Shown: positions 6,105 to 7,260 of the stretch, piece after piece
Position numbering within the stretch: the stretch's first letter is position 1
How the letters are laid out: the number at the start of each line of letters is the position of its first letter
Assembly (NCBI GenBank): GCA_003453085.1
Contig: DMMK01000097.1
Coordinates: 1-7,260, forward strand
Direction: 5' to 3'
DNA: 7,260 nucleotides
From: Verrucomicrobiales bacterium
GTDB lineage: Bacteria > Verrucomicrobiota > Verrucomicrobiia > Verrucomicrobiales > Verrucomicrobiaceae
The notes under the pieces: model-generated
Told to the model about the DNA's origin: nothing
What the model saw: only the letters and a program-made list of their open reading frames with translations
The model's database searches: none
Translations under genes and position numbers: made by a program

Positions 6105-7059
6105 CTTTCAGCTTCAGGTAAGCGCGGGTGTTCGTTTCGGCAATTCTTTGCACGACTTCGGGGGGATTCTTTTTCAGGGCCTTAACTTCCTTTTCATAGG
6201 TGCAAATGAGGCGGACAATCTCGTGATTGATCTCCGCCGCGTAGCTGTAAAAGGGCGAGTCACTGCCCCACATGAACTTGGTGGGGTAGGCGGCGGCGAG
6301 GTCGGCGATGACACGGGCAGGGTCCGTGTAGTCGCTGTCAAACCGGCGGTGGCGCGGGGCGATGAAGGGCATGTCATTCACGGCGCCTTCGCAGTGGATG
6401 CAGTGGGCTGAATTGTCGAACCAAGTGTTAGGCAGCGCATTCACCCGGTCCAGGCATTCCTTGTCATAACGGCAGGAGTGGGCCAGGCAAAAGCGCACCT
6501 GGGGATTCTCTTCGGCAATGTCCAGAATGTCGCTGGCCTGCGCCCAGAGGTCGCTCTCTGCGACGCTGGAGTGGATGAGCAGGGGGAGGTCCCATTCCTC
6601 GGCGAGTTCCAGGAAGACTTTGCCACGGTCCCGCAGGTTCTTGATGTCGGATTGCAGGATGGTGGTCTGCATCTTGATGCCGTAAAACGGGTAGTCCTTG
6701 CGCAGGCGGCGCAGTTCCTCGGCCTGGGCTGCGGGGTTGCGCATGGGGTCCACCATGATGAAGGGCAGCAGGCGCGGGGCGTATTCGGGGAAGAGATCGT
6801 AGATCTCCTTCAGCAGGCGGCGATTCTCCAGGGCATAGGGGACCTGGGTGAGCAGCATGCCGCCCTCACGAATCTCGTTGGGGAGGAAGCCGCTGGTATC
6901 CAGGGCCATGTGGCTGCCGAAGGGGAACCCGATCCAGCGATCCACCCCCAGCGCCCCGCCCTCCTCCACCATGGCCACCAGATGCTGCGCATAGGGGAAG
7001 TCGCCATGCAGATAAAACAGCACGTCCACGCCGACATGATTGTGACAGTCAATGATCAT
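6085..7059 (-). CDS. Metal-dependent hydrolase, amidohydrolase-2 family
   Basis: Predicted cytoplasmic TIM-barrel hydrolase or decarboxylase of the amidohydrolase superfamily (PF04909-like), 324 residues. Metal-site motifs are in the expected order: HNH at residues 6-8 (MIIDCHNHVG start), K129 in YGIKMQ, H163 in LLIHSS, H194 in LAHS, and D267 in WGSDSPF. The end, AETNTRAYLKL, matches the usual closing Asn-x-x-Arg/Lys-x-Leu helix. The family includes lactonases, amide and imide hydrolases, and non-oxidative decarboxylases; the sequence does not choose among them. It lies 34 bases after the binding-protein gene and overlaps the SDR gene by 20 bases. This supports a shared catabolic role with the SDR, possibly on a compound imported by the transporter. 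The start is well supported because the conserved HxH motif must lie near the N-terminus, although no good Shine-Dalgarno precedes it. Confidence 0.9.
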   Translation of the reverse strand: MIIDCHNHVGVDVLFYLHGDFPYAQHLVAMVEEGGALGVDRWIGFPFGSHMALDTSGFLPNEIREGGMLLTQVPYALENRRLLKEIYDLFPEYAPRLLPFIMVDPMRNPAAQAEELRRLRKDYPFYGIKMQTTILQSDIKNLRDRGKVFLELAEEWDLPLLIHSSVAESDLWAQASDILDIAEENPQVRFCLAHSCRYDKECLDRVNALPNTWFDNSAHCIHCEGAVNDMPFIAPRHRRFDSDYTDPARVIADLAAAYPTKFMWGSDSPFYSYAAEINHEIVRLICTYEKEVKALKKNPPEVVQRIAETNTRAYLKLKDESILA

Positions 7060-7093
7060 CAGGCAGACAAACGGCCCTCAAGGAGAAAACCCT

Positions 7094-7260
7094 TCATTCA
7101 AACACAAAGGGCAGGCCCTGGGCTTTCATGAGGTCGCGTTCCTTGGCCAAGTATTGGTCCGCCAGTTTGGCAAAGACGCCTTCTTTTTTCATCCGGGCGA
7201 TGGTCTCATTCACCTGAGTCTTCAAATCTTCGCGGCCTTTTTTCAGACCCACGGCCCAGG
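7094..7260 (-). CDS. ABC transporter substrate-binding protein, amino-acid type (C-terminal fragment)
   Basis: Only the last 54 codons are in the window; the 5' part lies beyond position 7260. Translation gives WAVGLKKGREDLKTQVNE, then TIARMKKEGVFAKLADQYL, and ends GLPFVFE before a TGA at 7094-7096. The pattern of (A)VGLKKG, then a helix with N..I..MKKEG.F..L..(Q)YL, is the closing lobe of periplasmic solute-binding proteins of the polar amino-acid type (SBP_bac_3). Such proteins bind solute in the periplasm and deliver it to an ABC permease, which would be encoded off-window. The fragment is too short to predict the ligand. It leads the minus-strand run. Confidence 0.75.
   Translation of the reverse strand, partial: WAVGLKKGREDLKTQVNETIARMKKEGVFAKLADQYLAKERDLMKAQGLPFVFE

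Noticed and set aside
7060..7093. Short imperfect inverted repeat (AAGG...CCTT) before the amidohydrolase as a terminator or attenuator
   Set aside because: A four-base stem is too weak and there is no downstream T run; it is expected by chance in 34 bases.
6478..7131. Plus-strand open frame of 217 codons antisense to the amidohydrolase
   Set aside because: The opposite strand carries a complete metal-binding motif set; this frame has none and also runs across the end of the binding-protein gene.
1..7260. tRNA, rRNA, CRISPR array, insertion sequence or attachment site
   Set aside because: Nothing resembling cloverleaf sequences, regularly spaced direct repeats, transposase genes or terminal inverted repeats was seen on either strand.

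Overview
This 7.26 kb window is ordinary-looking, gene-dense bacterial chromosome of fairly high GC. It contains one surface-protein gene on the plus strand, open at the left edge. A run of five same-direction genes lies on the minus strand, the first of them open at the right edge. The left-hand protein combines an autotransporter-type beta-strand repeat with a C-terminal PEP-CTERM sorting tail (VPEP, hydrophobic stretch, RRRR). That pairing, with the large low-complexity Gly/Ser/Thr body, is most typical of Verrucomicrobia (Prosthecobacter/Verrucomicrobium-like), so I infer that phylum. No rRNA, tRNA or marker gene confirms it.

Layout. Positions 2-1831 (+) hold the C-terminal 609 codons of a secreted, exosortase-sorted surface protein. 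It has two diverged tandem beta-rich modules, then a beta-strand stalk, then the PEP-CTERM tail. It meets the minus-strand run tail to tail, with the two stop codons overlapping. Read in transcription order, the minus strand carries: the last 54 codons of an amino-acid-type ABC transporter substrate-binding protein (7260-7094); a metal-dependent amidohydrolase-2 family enzyme (7059-6085); a classical short-chain dehydrogenase/reductase (6104-5358) whose start overlaps the previous gene by 20 bases; a large SMC/Rad50-like coiled-coil ATPase (5274-2599); and an RluA-family pseudouridine synthase that looks most like TruC (2583-1828). Gaps are 34, -20, 83 and 15 bases, so the five could be one transcript. 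The 83-base gap is the only obvious place for an internal promoter.

Functionally the run falls into two parts. The binding protein, amidohydrolase and SDR look like uptake and catabolism of a small molecule; the substrate cannot be read from sequence. The ATPase and the pseudouridine synthase look like DNA maintenance and RNA modification. The most interesting gene is the ATPase. It has Walker A, ABC signature and Walker B motifs. It lacks a CxxC zinc hook, carries a small beta-rich insertion at the coiled-coil apex instead, has Thr where the switch histidine is expected, and has no SbcD/Mre11-type nuclease beside it here. I see no convincing evidence of a complete new multi-gene system, mobile element, CRISPR array or RNA gene. 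There is no gene-free stretch longer than 83 bases.
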